Shown here: piece after piece, positions 45,062 to 53,677 of the stretch
Position numbering within the stretch: position 1 is the first letter of the stretch
Layout: the number at the start of each line of letters is the position of its first letter
Assembly: GCF_900120175.1 (NCBI RefSeq)
Contig: NZ_FQLF01000002.1
Span: forward strand, 2,232,001 to 2,296,000
Source of the DNA: Oceanicoccus sp. KOV_DT_Chl
GTDB taxonomy: Bacteria > Pseudomonadota > Gammaproteobacteria > Pseudomonadales > Dasaniaceae
Direction of reading: 5' to 3'
DNA: 64,000 nucleotides
The notes under the pieces: generated by a model
Told to the model about the DNA's origin: nothing
Database searches by the model: none
Seen by the model: only the letters and a program-made list of their open reading frames with translations
Program-made: the position numbers and the translations under genes

Positions 45062-45880
45062 TTAAACTCGAAAACGATCTAACAATTCATCATCAATGCC
45101 AAACTCTTCACCCATTTCCAAAAAACGTGCTAATGAAACCACATCATCGCCTTTGTCTTTGGTGAAATCTTCAGCCTCTTTAATGACTAATTTACGTACC
45201 GGTGCGGGTATTCCCATTAACGCCTGCATGGCACCGTCATCCCATTCCATATTGATTGGCACATCTGCTGCTTGTACTGCATCGGCAGTTTCTTTCAGTT
45301 CGTGCATACTGAATTCGGTCGTGCGACTGTGGTAGTAGAATTTGCGCTGGTGATCGCCTAGGCCTACCGGTAAGTCCATGGCTTTGAGGCGTTGTTCGCG
45401 ATCCATTTCTTCCAGCTCTTCGTCCATAACGATGGCTTCGATGTTGGCGATGACGATACCACTGCTTTTTTCCAGTAATTTTATCTCGTCTACTGTACAT
45501 TCCATGATTTGCGGACATTCGAGCAGGCTGGGAGGTTTAACTTTTTTTGACGGAATTTGAGTAAAGCGGGTGTTGTCGAGTTCGTTAACGCCGGCGGGAT
45601 AAAAACGCGCTGTTTCCATCATGTCCTCCAGATAACCAAAAGGTGGGCAGTTGATGACAAACTCGCCGGATTCCTGAATATTGGTAAGAGTGTGAGAGCC
45701 TTGACGAAGCCCGATCATCATCCGCGGATTTTTTTGCATCACGTCGTATTGCATGATGTGGGAGTAGGGGGCGGCGTTAACGCGGCCGTTTTTATCCAGC
45801 GTGGTGATGATGGTAATTAATTTGGGGAATACCCAAATGTCGGAATACCAAAACGGTTTTATTTTTATTTCTTTTTTCAT
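45062..45880 (-). CDS. flavin reductase-like protein with C-terminal PCP_red-like domain
   Basis: The 272-residue protein begins with a flavin-reductase-like FMN-binding split-barrel domain: NGRVNAAPYSHIMQYDV, PRMMIGLR and GEFVINCPP, about residues 8-200. Residues 211-272 (MEWDDGAMQALMGIPAPVRK, then EAEDFTKDKGDDVV) strongly resemble the PCP_red domain at the end of light-independent protochlorophyllide reductase subunits. The fusion of the two is unusual. It may act as a flavin or tetrapyrrole redox protein in the cytoplasm; the function is not established. A terminator separates it from the DUF1838 gene upstream. Confidence 0.75.
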   Translation of the reverse strand: MKKEIKIKPFWYSDIWVFPKLITIITTLDKNGRVNAAPYSHIMQYDVMQKNPRMMIGLRQGSHTLTNIQESGEFVINCPPFGYLEDMMETARFYPAGVNELDNTRFTQIPSKKVKPPSLLECPQIMECTVDEIKLLEKSSGIVIANIEAIVMDEELEEMDREQRLKAMDLPVGLGDHQRKFYYHSRTTEFSMHELKETADAVQAADVPINMEWDDGAMQALMGIPAPVRKLVIKEAEDFTKDKGDDVVSLARFLEMGEEFGIDDELLDRFRV

Positions 45881-45904
45881 TGTAACTCCGCTGATTTTTT
45901 TGTT

Positions 45905-45940
45905 AAAAAAACCCTGAGTGAATAATCAGTCAGGGTTTTT
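45905..45940 (-). terminator. rho-independent terminator
   Basis: AAAAAACCCTGA pairs with TCAGGGTTTTT across a 13-base loop. On the minus strand it follows the DUF1838 stop (45953) by 13 bases and precedes the flavin reductase gene. Confidence 0.75.
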
Positions 45941-45952
45941 AGTATTATTTTC

Positions 45953-46816
45953 TTACTTAACCGGGGCTGGTGTTTGCTCCTTGGCGTAATGCTCAAGGCT
46001 GGACAGACTAGGGCCGTAGTCTGAATCCGGTGCAGTTAAAAACTCAGGGGCATTGGCTTCCAGGTGCGCGCGAATATTGGCTGAGAAAATATCCGTGTTA
46101 TCACTACACACATTGCTGCCCATATATAACACGTGGCCGGGTTTGGTACCGCGCAACATCCACGGTAACCACGGGGTTACCCGGCTCCAGCTGCCGGTGT
46201 AATCAACGCCAGTTAGTTCGGGGTTTTCAATATCGGCTTTTTTAAACTGGTAGCGCATCATTTCCGACACTTGCACCATGGGGCCTGAGGATTCCCGTGG
46301 CCACTGGGCGGGTTGTAATTGGTTAGGGTAGTACAGGTGCATATCGGTAGACAATTCCATCATGCCATTGCCCAAGTCACGCCAAGGGAAAATTAATGGC
46401 ACTTTGATTGGCGCCACTGGCTTATCACCACCAAAATCCTCCGGCATGATAATCAACCATTCGCTGATGCTGTAGTTAAAGGGGTCGTTGTATACGTGAA
46501 CTACGGGTACTACTTCTTTGGTTTCAGGGTCAGTCCATTCGTTGATGATTTCGCCAGTGCGCGCGTCGGTATATATAATGGTTTCTCGGTTGATACGGCG
46601 GATAGTGCCGTCTTCCTGTGGTTCCAGACGAGTGGCTAACGTGGCTTCAAAGCCGCACATGGGGTATACCGCTTTGCCGTCTTCGACACCCATAACGGTG
46701 CCTTTGCTAGCAATAAATTTGGTTTTGCTGGAATCCAGGTTACCCTGCAGGCGAGCCCAGGCATCGCGGTTCCAGATGGGGTTCATTACGTCGATTGTGG
46801 TTTCAAATGTTGCCAT
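45953..46816 (-). CDS. DUF1838 family protein, second copy
   Basis: The 287-residue product is a DUF1838 protein: CGFEATLATRLE, REGGTIRRINRETIIYT-like text, QPAQWPRESSGPMVQVSEM and WSRVTPWLPWMLRG. It shares the WPRE, VSEM and WLPWML blocks with the protein at 1626-2507. No signal peptide. The role is unknown. Neighbours are a flavin reductase fusion downstream and an exported NAD(P)-binding protein upstream, so a function in the same redox pathway is possible. The start ATG has AGGAACA upstream. Confidence 0.85.
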   Translation of the reverse strand: MATFETTIDVMNPIWNRDAWARLQGNLDSSKTKFIASKGTVMGVEDGKAVYPMCGFEATLATRLEPQEDGTIRRINRETIIYTDARTGEIINEWTDPETKEVVPVVHVYNDPFNYSISEWLIIMPEDFGGDKPVAPIKVPLIFPWRDLGNGMMELSTDMHLYYPNQLQPAQWPRESSGPMVQVSEMMRYQFKKADIENPELTGVDYTGSWSRVTPWLPWMLRGTKPGHVLYMGSNVCSDNTDIFSANIRAHLEANAPEFLTAPDSDYGPSLSSLEHYAKEQTPAPVK

Positions 46817-46975
46817 GATCAGTGTTCCTTAACGCTGGTGGGGCTGCGCAGAATAAATGCTATCAATATAAGAGAGAGGCGCAGCGCCGAGAGAGCGACA
46901 ATTCAATCATAATTGCCGCTTGAGGGATAGAAAACCGCTGGGGATTTACTTACCTTAACGTTTGCTGTTACTGGC

Positions 46976-47779
46976 TTAAAAGTTGTCTGAGTCCACTGTC
47001 ATGTCTGCAAAGACTTGTTGCCAATTAATGCTGGCAGTGGTTTGCCCATCGTCATCATCCTGAATCTCAAAGGTTTTATTGGTTGCTTGATCATGGATTA
47101 ACGCTTTTACCGCGACTGTGGCCACATCAGCGCGAGAGATAGTTGAGGGGATGCCATCAGTTTGGGTGAATTTGATTGCTTTGGTATTCGCCGGTTCATC
47201 TTTGAGGCCGCCAGCAGGGCGGATAATGACGTGGTTTATACCGGAGTCACGCAAATACAATTCAGATTTATGCTTCCATTTTAAAACGTCATCACCAAAC
47301 CAGTTAAGTGGATGTAGCCACCAGGTGGTGCCGCCGGAGGTGATTAAAATAAATTTTTTGATGCTGTGGTATTTCGCTTGCTCGATCAGCTCTACCGTGC
47401 CTTGGTAGTCAACCGTTTCGGGATTGTTATCACCTTCAGAGCCGATTGCAGTACCTAATGTCGAGATCACATAGTCAACTTGCGCGAAAATCGCTGGCAA
47501 AGTTTCGGGCTCAGTGACGTCAGCGACAGCAATAGTCACGCCCTTGTCTAAATAATCACTAAACAGTTGTTTGGCTTTGTCGCCGTTACGCGCCATAGCA
47601 ACTACGTGATAGTCTGCAGCTAAAAGTTCGGTGACTACTAGTCGACCGGTACCACCAGTGGCTCCGGCTACTAACACGGTCGATTTGCCTGCGGCCTCTA
47701 CGGCAGAAGCGAATGAACTCAGCAATAGCGCAGCGACAAAACCAGCCCAAAAATTAAAAAAGAACTTGTTACCTGCCAT
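46976..47779 (-). CDS. exported NAD(P)-binding (NmrA-like) protein
   Basis: This 267-residue protein is an atypical SDR/NmrA-like Rossmann protein: VLVAGATGGTGRLVV near residue 36 is the dinucleotide site, then VDYVISTLGT and FILITSGGTTWW. Unusually, about 28 residues of signal peptide (FFFNFWAGFVAALLLSSFAS) precede the fold, with a likely cleavage near VEAAG. If processed, it acts in the periplasm, where NAD(P)H is normally scarce. It is the first of three signal-bearing Rossmann enzymes in a row. It may instead be membrane-anchored with the domain in the cytoplasm. Confidence 0.8.
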   Translation of the reverse strand: MAGNKFFFNFWAGFVAALLLSSFASAVEAAGKSTVLVAGATGGTGRLVVTELLAADYHVVAMARNGDKAKQLFSDYLDKGVTIAVADVTEPETLPAIFAQVDYVISTLGTAIGSEGDNNPETVDYQGTVELIEQAKYHSIKKFILITSGGTTWWLHPLNWFGDDVLKWKHKSELYLRDSGINHVIIRPAGGLKDEPANTKAIKFTQTDGIPSTISRADVATVAVKALIHDQATNKTFEIQDDDDGQTTASINWQQVFADMTVDSDNF

Positions 47780-47823
47780 ATTATTTCCCTTTATATAAAT
47801 ATTTTGGCGGTACTGAAAATACG

Positions 47824-48627
47824 CTACATGCCAATTTCAGCACCGTCACTATAATTAATAAATTTACCATTCTGTGTCGCTGTAAGGTTGGCAATAACTT
47901 TGATCATACTACCAACGCTTTCGGCAGGGGTAATGGCCTTGGGCATTTTCATGCCGCTGTCGGCGTCCATGGTGTCAACCATGCCAGGCGACAGCATGGT
48001 AACAATAATATCTTTTTTGGCTGTTTCAAAAGACAGTGTGTACAAATACATATTAAGCGCGGTTTTACTGGCGCGATAGCTGTACATCATGGGCATTTTC
48101 GGGCCTTCAGCAAAAGAGCCGGCTTTGCTGGAGATGGCAATAATTTTTTTCTGTTTTGACGCGTCCACGTTTGGCATGAATGCCTGAATTACCCGCAGTG
48201 GACCAATGGCATTGACCTCAAGACTTTTTGCTGCCATCTCCATATCCACACCTTTAAGATTTTTATAAGCCGATTTGTATTTCGGCGTTAGTGCGGCATT
48301 GTTGAGTAGTACGTCAATGGGCTGGTCTGTATATTTTTGCGCTAGTGCATCGATATGGGATTGGTTGGTGACATCCAGTTGTTCGACTGCAATATTACTT
48401 CGCTCAGCTGCGAAAGCATTGAGTGCGTCGGCGCTGGCAGGTTTGCGGGTGGTGGCGATAACATTCCAGCCAAGCATGCTATATTGATTGGCAAATTCCA
48501 GACCGATGCCATGATTGCTGCCGGTAATTAAAATGGTCGGTTGGTCGGGGTTAAAGCCGGCCAAAGCATTGTGATTAATTAATAGCAGTGTCCATAAGAG
48601 TGTTTTTAATAATGATTTCTTTAACAT
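47824..48627 (-). CDS. exported short-chain dehydrogenase
   Basis: This is a classical SDR of about 267 residues with a signal peptide in front: LLKTLLWTLLLINHNALAG, predicted cleavage near ALAG. The cofactor motif ILITGSNHGIGLEF starts near residue 29. NNAAL follows, and the Tyr-Lys pair is in MYSYRASKTALN with IAISS before it, so the active site is intact. The C-terminus is short. The start is the ATG at 48627; a longer frame begins six codons earlier. It is 44 bases from the upstream exported Rossmann gene and 42 from the next. The substrate is unknown. Confidence 0.82.
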   Translation of the reverse strand: MLKKSLLKTLLWTLLLINHNALAGFNPDQPTILITGSNHGIGLEFANQYSMLGWNVIATTRKPASADALNAFAAERSNIAVEQLDVTNQSHIDALAQKYTDQPIDVLLNNAALTPKYKSAYKNLKGVDMEMAAKSLEVNAIGPLRVIQAFMPNVDASKQKKIIAISSKAGSFAEGPKMPMMYSYRASKTALNMYLYTLSFETAKKDIIVTMLSPGMVDTMDADSGMKMPKAITPAESVGSMIKVIANLTATQNGKFINYSDGAEIGM

Positions 48628-48669
48628 TTTTATCTCGCAGTCCAATGATTAAATAGTTTGTTGTTTTGG

Positions 48670-49422
48670 TTACCAAGGCAGGGTGCTGCCATCATAATCC
48701 AGATAGGCACCCGTTGTTTTTAGGGTGAGGTTGTCTATGTTACGGATCATATCAGTGACGGCCAGCTCTGGCGGCCTTAATTTCATTTTTACACCAGACA
48801 TAAAGTCGGTATCGGTTGGGCCCGGATTGACCAGGCCGACAATTATTTTTTTACGTTTAAGCTCTTTAGCCATGGTCGCGTAAGCCATATTTAGCGCTGA
48901 TTTGGATGAGCGGTAAATATAAAGTAGGCCAAAAGTTTTTTTAATGGAGCCCATGCTGGAAGAAACAGCGATAATTTTCTTTTGCTGGCTAGCTTGGATA
49001 TTAGGTAGAAAGGCTTCGGCTAATTTCATTGGACCGTAGACATTAACTGCCATTACTTTAGCGTAGACTTCATAGTCAATGTTGCCCAATTTCTGTTGCT
49101 CATTACCGCCAGAAATACCAGCATTGCTGAGTAATATATCAATAGGCTGCCCATGATATTTTGCAGCCAGTTTTTCGATAGCAGCGTGATCAAGTACATC
49201 GAGGGGTTCAACAATAACCTTGCTATTGGTTTTGGCTATAGCGTTGAGTTCATCTGCTGTTGCTGGATTTCTAGCCGTAGCAATTACGGTGTAACCCTTA
49301 TCTGCATACTGCTTAACAAATTCCAGGCCAATTCCACGATTGGCGCCGGTAATTAAAACTGTATCAGCAAACGCAGTGCTACTTAAGAAAATAGTGAGTA
49401 ATAAAAATATTTTTTTAAACAT
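48670..49422 (-). CDS. exported short-chain dehydrogenase, paralog
   Basis: The 250-residue SDR starts with a 19-residue Sec signal (FKKIFLLLTIFLSSTAFAD) with a clear AFAD cleavage region, then VLITGANRGIGLEFV. SNAGISGG and the Tyr-Lys pair in YIYRSSKSALN are intact, with VSSSMG upstream. It is similar in plan to the neighbouring gene product, so the two are probably duplicates. As exported SDRs they break the usual rule that SDRs are cytoplasmic. It is 11 bases downstream of an ATP/ADP-translocase-like gene on the same strand. Confidence 0.82.
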   Translation of the reverse strand: MFKKIFLLLTIFLSSTAFADTVLITGANRGIGLEFVKQYADKGYTVIATARNPATADELNAIAKTNSKVIVEPLDVLDHAAIEKLAAKYHGQPIDILLSNAGISGGNEQQKLGNIDYEVYAKVMAVNVYGPMKLAEAFLPNIQASQQKKIIAVSSSMGSIKKTFGLLYIYRSSKSALNMAYATMAKELKRKKIIVGLVNPGPTDTDFMSGVKMKLRPPELAVTDMIRNIDNLTLKTTGAYLDYDGSTLPW

Positions 49423-49433
49423 GAAATTAAGCT

Positions 49434-50717
49434 CTACTCTTGAGTGTTCATGGATTCAGTTTTTTTACCTAGTATCAGGCCAACAGTTGCCCATATTGCG
49501 GCAATGCCCGCGCCAACAATAGCGACCCCGGTCATACCTAACCCCAAGCCTTGGGTCAGGCCAGTGAAAGCCCAGCCCCAAAAGGTATCGCCACCGCGAT
49601 AGACCACCACATCGATAACCGGTTTGGCTTTAAAACGGGTGTCGTGATCGACATAAGTAAATAACATTTCTCTAGCAGGGCGTGTAATTGCGTAATTGCC
49701 GCCACGTCGCATGATTTGTAAGCCGACGATAACGGTGAGTAATGGCGCCATCGCCACGGTTAAAAGTCCTCCCATCACAATCAGTGGGATCAGTGCCAGT
49801 GTCCAGCCTAGCCCCAGGCCTGTTGCTAAACGGGAGGTGACAAATAGCCCTGCTACGATGGTTAGGGTGTTAGTGGCTAAATCCATAAACGCCCAGATTT
49901 CGGTACGCTGCTCGCGACTCATATCGGCCATGAGATTTTTTAACTCTAAATAAACGAAGGAGCCTATGCCGGTATAGAGAAATAAAAACAAACCTATACC
50001 AATCATGAAGGGGTTTTTCAGGAACAGCATAAAACCATCGAGTGAGCCGCCGCCCATAGATGAAACCGCTGCACTATGGCCGGTATTTCCCAGATCAGTA
50101 TGTTTGATAGTTTGCAGTAAAAAGATTAGTGGTAGCGTCGCTAGCAGCACGACGCTGGCAACTAGCATCAGGTTATAGGTACCCAAATCAGAAAAAAGTA
50201 GAGGGATGGATGGGCCAACCATGGCACCGATACTGGCGCCGGTGGTAATGATCCCGAACAAGCGTTTGGATTGCTCCTTGGTGAACAAGTCGGCCATAAA
50301 GCTCCAGAATACCGACACTGGAAATAAACTGAAAACGCTCACCCATATATAAAATGCCTGATCAATCCATGGCGAGTTTCCAATCATGGTGGAGGCAATA
50401 TAAAAGCCGATAAAGGTCAGTGCAAAGAAACTGTAAACACTGGGCACCAGTCGCTTGGTCGACAGCTTGGCAATAGCAACGCCGTAAAGAGCAATGACAG
50501 CAAAGCTGAAAAAGAAATTAATCGTCCATAAAGTGGCTACTTCTGCATCCGACCACTCGCTGGCCATAGCGTCGCGCACGGGCCGTAAAATGTAATAAGC
50601 GGCCATCAATATCAGCACTAACAAAAATGAGCACAGCGTAGCCTTGATTTCGTGGGCTTCAACTTTAGACACGGACGCTATAAATTTAGCGATAATATTT
50701 TGGTCCTGAGCAGCCAC
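49434..50717 (-). CDS. ATP/ADP translocase-like (NTT/Npt) MFS-fold transporter
   Basis: This 427-residue inner-membrane protein has about twelve segments and the YYILRPVRDAMAS motif near residue 40, the mark of NTP/NDP exchange (Npt1/Npt2-like) transporters. RLFGIITTGASIGAMVGPS and RPAREMLFTYV are also family blocks. Intracellular parasites use such carriers for ATP; free-living relatives have unknown substrates, possibly nucleotides or cofactors. A role in moving nucleotide cofactors to the exported dehydrogenases next to it is a tempting but untested idea. CTTGTAAGGAGAAG precedes the ATG. Confidence 0.8.
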   Translation of the reverse strand: MAAQDQNIIAKFIASVSKVEAHEIKATLCSFLLVLILMAAYYILRPVRDAMASEWSDAEVATLWTINFFFSFAVIALYGVAIAKLSTKRLVPSVYSFFALTFIGFYIASTMIGNSPWIDQAFYIWVSVFSLFPVSVFWSFMADLFTKEQSKRLFGIITTGASIGAMVGPSIPLLFSDLGTYNLMLVASVVLLATLPLIFLLQTIKHTDLGNTGHSAAVSSMGGGSLDGFMLFLKNPFMIGIGLFLFLYTGIGSFVYLELKNLMADMSREQRTEIWAFMDLATNTLTIVAGLFVTSRLATGLGLGWTLALIPLIVMGGLLTVAMAPLLTVIVGLQIMRRGGNYAITRPAREMLFTYVDHDTRFKAKPVIDVVVYRGGDTFWGWAFTGLTQGLGLGMTGVAIVGAGIAAIWATVGLILGKKTESMNTQE

Positions 50718-50798
50718 AGCTTCTCCTTATAACATCAATTAGCAAAGCCGATTACACTACGTGAAGCCTTGTTGAAATTCTATAAGGCGGTTGTTGCT

Positions 50799-51119
50799 TT
50801 ACATATCTTTTACACTCTTGGACGTTGACGTTGAGATGGGGCCGGTCCAGCCAGGGTGAAAAGGGGTGTAAGGGTCGGTAGTGTAATCATCGGCAATATA
50901 GCCCGTGCAGCGCGGTGGTTTGCTGGTCGTTCTGGCTGCGAGGTTCATTGTACTGGCTGCAGCCCAGGGTGCTGGATAGCGCATGCCTATACCGGCAGAG
51001 GTGCAGGCCAGTACTTGTAACAGCACAAAAATTAAATAATTATCGTACAGTGCCAGATACACCAGGTTAATCGATAGGTTGGGAATATGACAGCCAAGCG
51101 CTTTGATTTTTTGCGTCAT
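50799..51119 (-). CDS. small membrane protein
   Basis: The 106-residue product has one membrane segment (about residues 18-43, LVYLALYDNYLIFVLLQVLA) and a polar Pro/Thr-rich tail that may be outside. Its start overlaps the stop of the next gene upstream by four bases (ATGA), so the two are translationally coupled. The family is not recognised. Confidence 0.65.
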   Translation of the reverse strand: MTQKIKALGCHIPNLSINLVYLALYDNYLIFVLLQVLACTSAGIGMRYPAPWAAASTMNLAARTTSKPPRCTGYIADDYTTDPYTPFHPGWTGPISTSTSKSVKDM

Positions 51120-51646
51120 TGGGGTGTCGTGTTCGGGGCAATATAATGATCCCAGTAAATGTTATGCCAATTAGGTTGGTATGCCCCAAGTACTAGCCAG
51201 GTCGCAATCCAGGCGGCCCAAATTGGCCAATCGATCATATTGGCGATAAGCCAGATGGAGAGAAATAGCTGGCCGGAGCTGGAGCCCCAGAGTGCACCAA
51301 ATATTGCGGAAATCAGGATGTTTTTGCGGCGCTCAAATACAGGAGTGTAATAGCACCACACGCCACTGTAGGCAATGATAATAAAGCTGATGCTACAAGC
51401 GGTATATATTAACCAATTGGGGTTATCCAGTTGTTGCTGGGTGAATAGTGGTGAGTTGAGTAGTAATTCCATGGCACCGCTGAAGTAGGAGAGTAAATAA
51501 CAGCAGCAAAAATAAATTCCGGCGCGCATCCAGGCAATTTTAGGTACATAGATATCCCAAGGGTGATTTCTATAACGGCGCCAATAAGTGGCAGCCAGTG
51601 CGAAAAGCAGGGCTGCAATGATGGTCATTAAAAGCTCAATAGTCAT
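51116..51646 (-). CDS. membrane protein of unknown function
   Basis: This 176-residue protein has five hydrophobic segments with conserved-looking Trp and Tyr residues (AATYWRRYRNHPWD, WCYYTPVFERRKN, WIATWLVLGAYQPNWHNIYW). This is the pattern of small cyclase- or desaturase-like membrane proteins, but I cannot name a family. Its stop overlaps the start of the downstream small membrane gene, so they probably form a pair. The start is a direct ATG. Confidence 0.65.
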   Translation of the reverse strand: MTIELLMTIIAALLFALAATYWRRYRNHPWDIYVPKIAWMRAGIYFCCCYLLSYFSGAMELLLNSPLFTQQQLDNPNWLIYTACSISFIIIAYSGVWCYYTPVFERRKNILISAIFGALWGSSSGQLFLSIWLIANMIDWPIWAAWIATWLVLGAYQPNWHNIYWDHYIAPNTTPQ

Positions 51647-51924
51647 AATGATTGTTTCTTGTTGGTTTTATTATTACTTCTTAGCTTAAGATATTGTGCT
51701 GGCTGCGTCTATGTGGACAAAGGGGAGGCAGAGTGAAGGCGGGAGAGTAATCTGGCCTGAAGTTGTCAGTATTACCGTTATAATTCACACATTTTGCCGA
51801 CTCATCTGCTGTCTCTGTGGCTATAATGGCCTCTGGTTATTAATAATAACATCGTTGTGTTTGAGGCTGGTTGAGCGTAGGCCGTTGAACAATAATGAGA
51901 TAAAAGTATTCTCTGGAGAAAATA

Positions 51925-52401
51925 GTGATTAGATTGTTGTCTTTATGCGCCCTCTTGGTAGTGGCTAGTGGCGTGCAAGCGTCCGTTTTTGGTAAGCATG
52001 TGAGAGCGGCGGGAGTTGACGAGAAATTCCCTGAGCAAATCACCATTAGCCGATTTTCTACAGCGATGGTTAACGATATGGCCTGTGAGTGGGAGGGGGC
52101 AGGTAGTCTCGAACTGCGAACCGACAGGGGTAATGTGGATTTATCCAATTTTGGTTTTTCGCCGAGCGTGGTTAAAGTCAGTTGTGAAGGTAAAAAGCCT
52201 TTCTACGTAGTCGCTGTTGATCCGAATTACTTGGGCGCTAATGCTGCAGAAGGTGATATTGGCTTATGGTTTGGCGAGGTGAAAGATCGCTATGGATGCG
52301 AGGGCTATCACGGCTGCGACAAGGTTCATGTCTTACATACCTACCGCGCGCCAGAAAATATAGTACCAGTCACATCTAATGGTTCATTACAGAGCTGGTA
52401 G
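51925..52401 (+). CDS. secreted protein of unknown function
   Basis: The 158-residue protein has a Sec signal (IRLLSLCALLVVASGVQAS, cleavage after about residue 19). The mature part is acidic with four cysteines (one in MACEW, one in VSCEG, and CEGYHGC near the end) and looks beta-rich. The start is GTG at 51925 with TCTGGAG upstream. No family is recognised. A strong terminator follows 19 bases after the stop. It is divergent from the membrane gene pair. Confidence 0.7.
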   Translation: MIRLLSLCALLVVASGVQASVFGKHVRAAGVDEKFPEQITISRFSTAMVNDMACEWEGAGSLELRTDRGNVDLSNFGFSPSVVKVSCEGKKPFYVVAVDPNYLGANAAEGDIGLWFGEVKDRYGCEGYHGCDKVHVLHTYRAPENIVPVTSNGSLQSW

Positions 52402-52419
52402 TTTTTTATTGTTTTAGCT

Positions 52420-52451
52420 AAAGGCCGCCTTCTTGAATGCGGCCTTTTTTG
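52420..52451 (+). terminator. rho-independent terminator
   Basis: AAAGGCCGC pairs with GCGGCCTTTTTT across a ten-base loop. It lies just after the secreted-protein gene that ends at 52401. Confidence 0.88.
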
Positions 52452-52571
52452 TTTCTATCAAGTCAGTAGCAATTGTTTACAAAACTTTACCGGGTGAATT
52501 GCTAAAGCGCCCTGTCAGCGAATACTCTTATTGCATAATAGAGAAAGTAATTAACTGAGTGGGTCATCATC

Positions 52572-53639
52572 TTGAAAAAAATCGTTTTCGGTGTGGTACT
52601 GATATTACTGCTGTGGCTGTGCGCAGTGCTTTTTTTAGATACCGGTATTGAAACTACGGTAGTGGTGCCGAGTGAAACCTCACAGGCTATATCGGTAACA
52701 AGTCAATGTGAAACGATTCAACTATCAATGCCATTAAGCGCGCAGGGCCGTATAAATTTTGATATCGAGGGGGAATTGTGCTGGCAGGGATCTCTGGTCG
52801 GAAAAACATTACAGATATTAATTAGTGGTGCCGGTTATGGTCCTGTGTACTGGAATTTTCCTTATCAACCTGAAACGTATTCCTATCAACGTGCGGCCCT
52901 AACTAAAGGCTACGCTACCTTTAATTATTACCGAACCGGTATTGGCGCAAGTGATCACCCGCCAGCCTGGTTGGTCACAGTTGAGGCGCATGCGTATGTA
53001 CTGGAGCAATTGATTCAGTATTTTAGCGAAAGCAAGGGCATGGGCAGGGTGGTTACCGTGGGTCACTCCTTAGGTTCAGTTATTGCTTTGGCGCACGCTA
53101 TCAAACGGCCAAGGCAGATCGATGGTTTAGTGTTGACCGGGTTCCTGCACAACTCCAATCCGGAATTTAATCAAATCATGCGCCAGAGTACAGGTTTAGC
53201 AATGTTCAGTGAGGGCTTTGCGGGCAAGATTATTGACCCTTTGTATATGCTATCAAATAACGGAATGCGCGAGCAGGTGTTTTATTACACAGGAAATTAC
53301 GATCCAGCGGTGGCTGCAGTAGATGAATTAAATCGTCAGACCTTAACGGTCACTGAAATACTATCGATGCTGAAATATTTTGGTGACCGGTCAACACAGC
53401 TTAAGCTACCGGTGTTGATAGTTGTCGGGGAAAAAGATTTTGTTGTCTGTGGGGGCGCTTTGCCTTGTGAGAATCCATCGTATGTGGCTAATTATGAAAA
53501 ACAGTTTTTTCATCCGCAATCTGATGTGACAACTATGTTAGTAAAGAATACCGGCCACAATATTAATTTGCATTTTTCAGCGCCTGAAAGTTTCACACAA
53601 ATATTGACGTGGATGGATGGCTTGGATGATAAGGAGTAG
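52572..53639 (+). CDS. alpha/beta hydrolase, membrane-anchored or exported
   Basis: The 355-residue protein has an N-terminal hydrophobic segment (IVFGVVLILLLWLCAVLFL) that may be a signal or anchor, then an alpha/beta-hydrolase core. The nucleophile is in VTVGHSLGSVIA near residue 165, the acid in VVGEKDFVVC, and the His in KNTGHNINLH. A CEDI-like disulfide may link GALPC with an earlier Cys. The start is TTG at 52572; the RBS is weak. The substrate is unknown; being near the TonB receptor, it may process an imported ester or terpenoid. Confidence 0.8.
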   Translation: MKKIVFGVVLILLLWLCAVLFLDTGIETTVVVPSETSQAISVTSQCETIQLSMPLSAQGRINFDIEGELCWQGSLVGKTLQILISGAGYGPVYWNFPYQPETYSYQRAALTKGYATFNYYRTGIGASDHPPAWLVTVEAHAYVLEQLIQYFSESKGMGRVVTVGHSLGSVIALAHAIKRPRQIDGLVLTGFLHNSNPEFNQIMRQSTGLAMFSEGFAGKIIDPLYMLSNNGMREQVFYYTGNYDPAVAAVDELNRQTLTVTEILSMLKYFGDRSTQLKLPVLIVVGEKDFVVCGGALPCENPSYVANYEKQFFHPQSDVTTMLVKNTGHNINLHFSAPESFTQILTWMDGLDDKE

Positions 53640-53677
53640 GCGGGTAATAAATATCTCTTTGCTTATTCTATTAGCGC

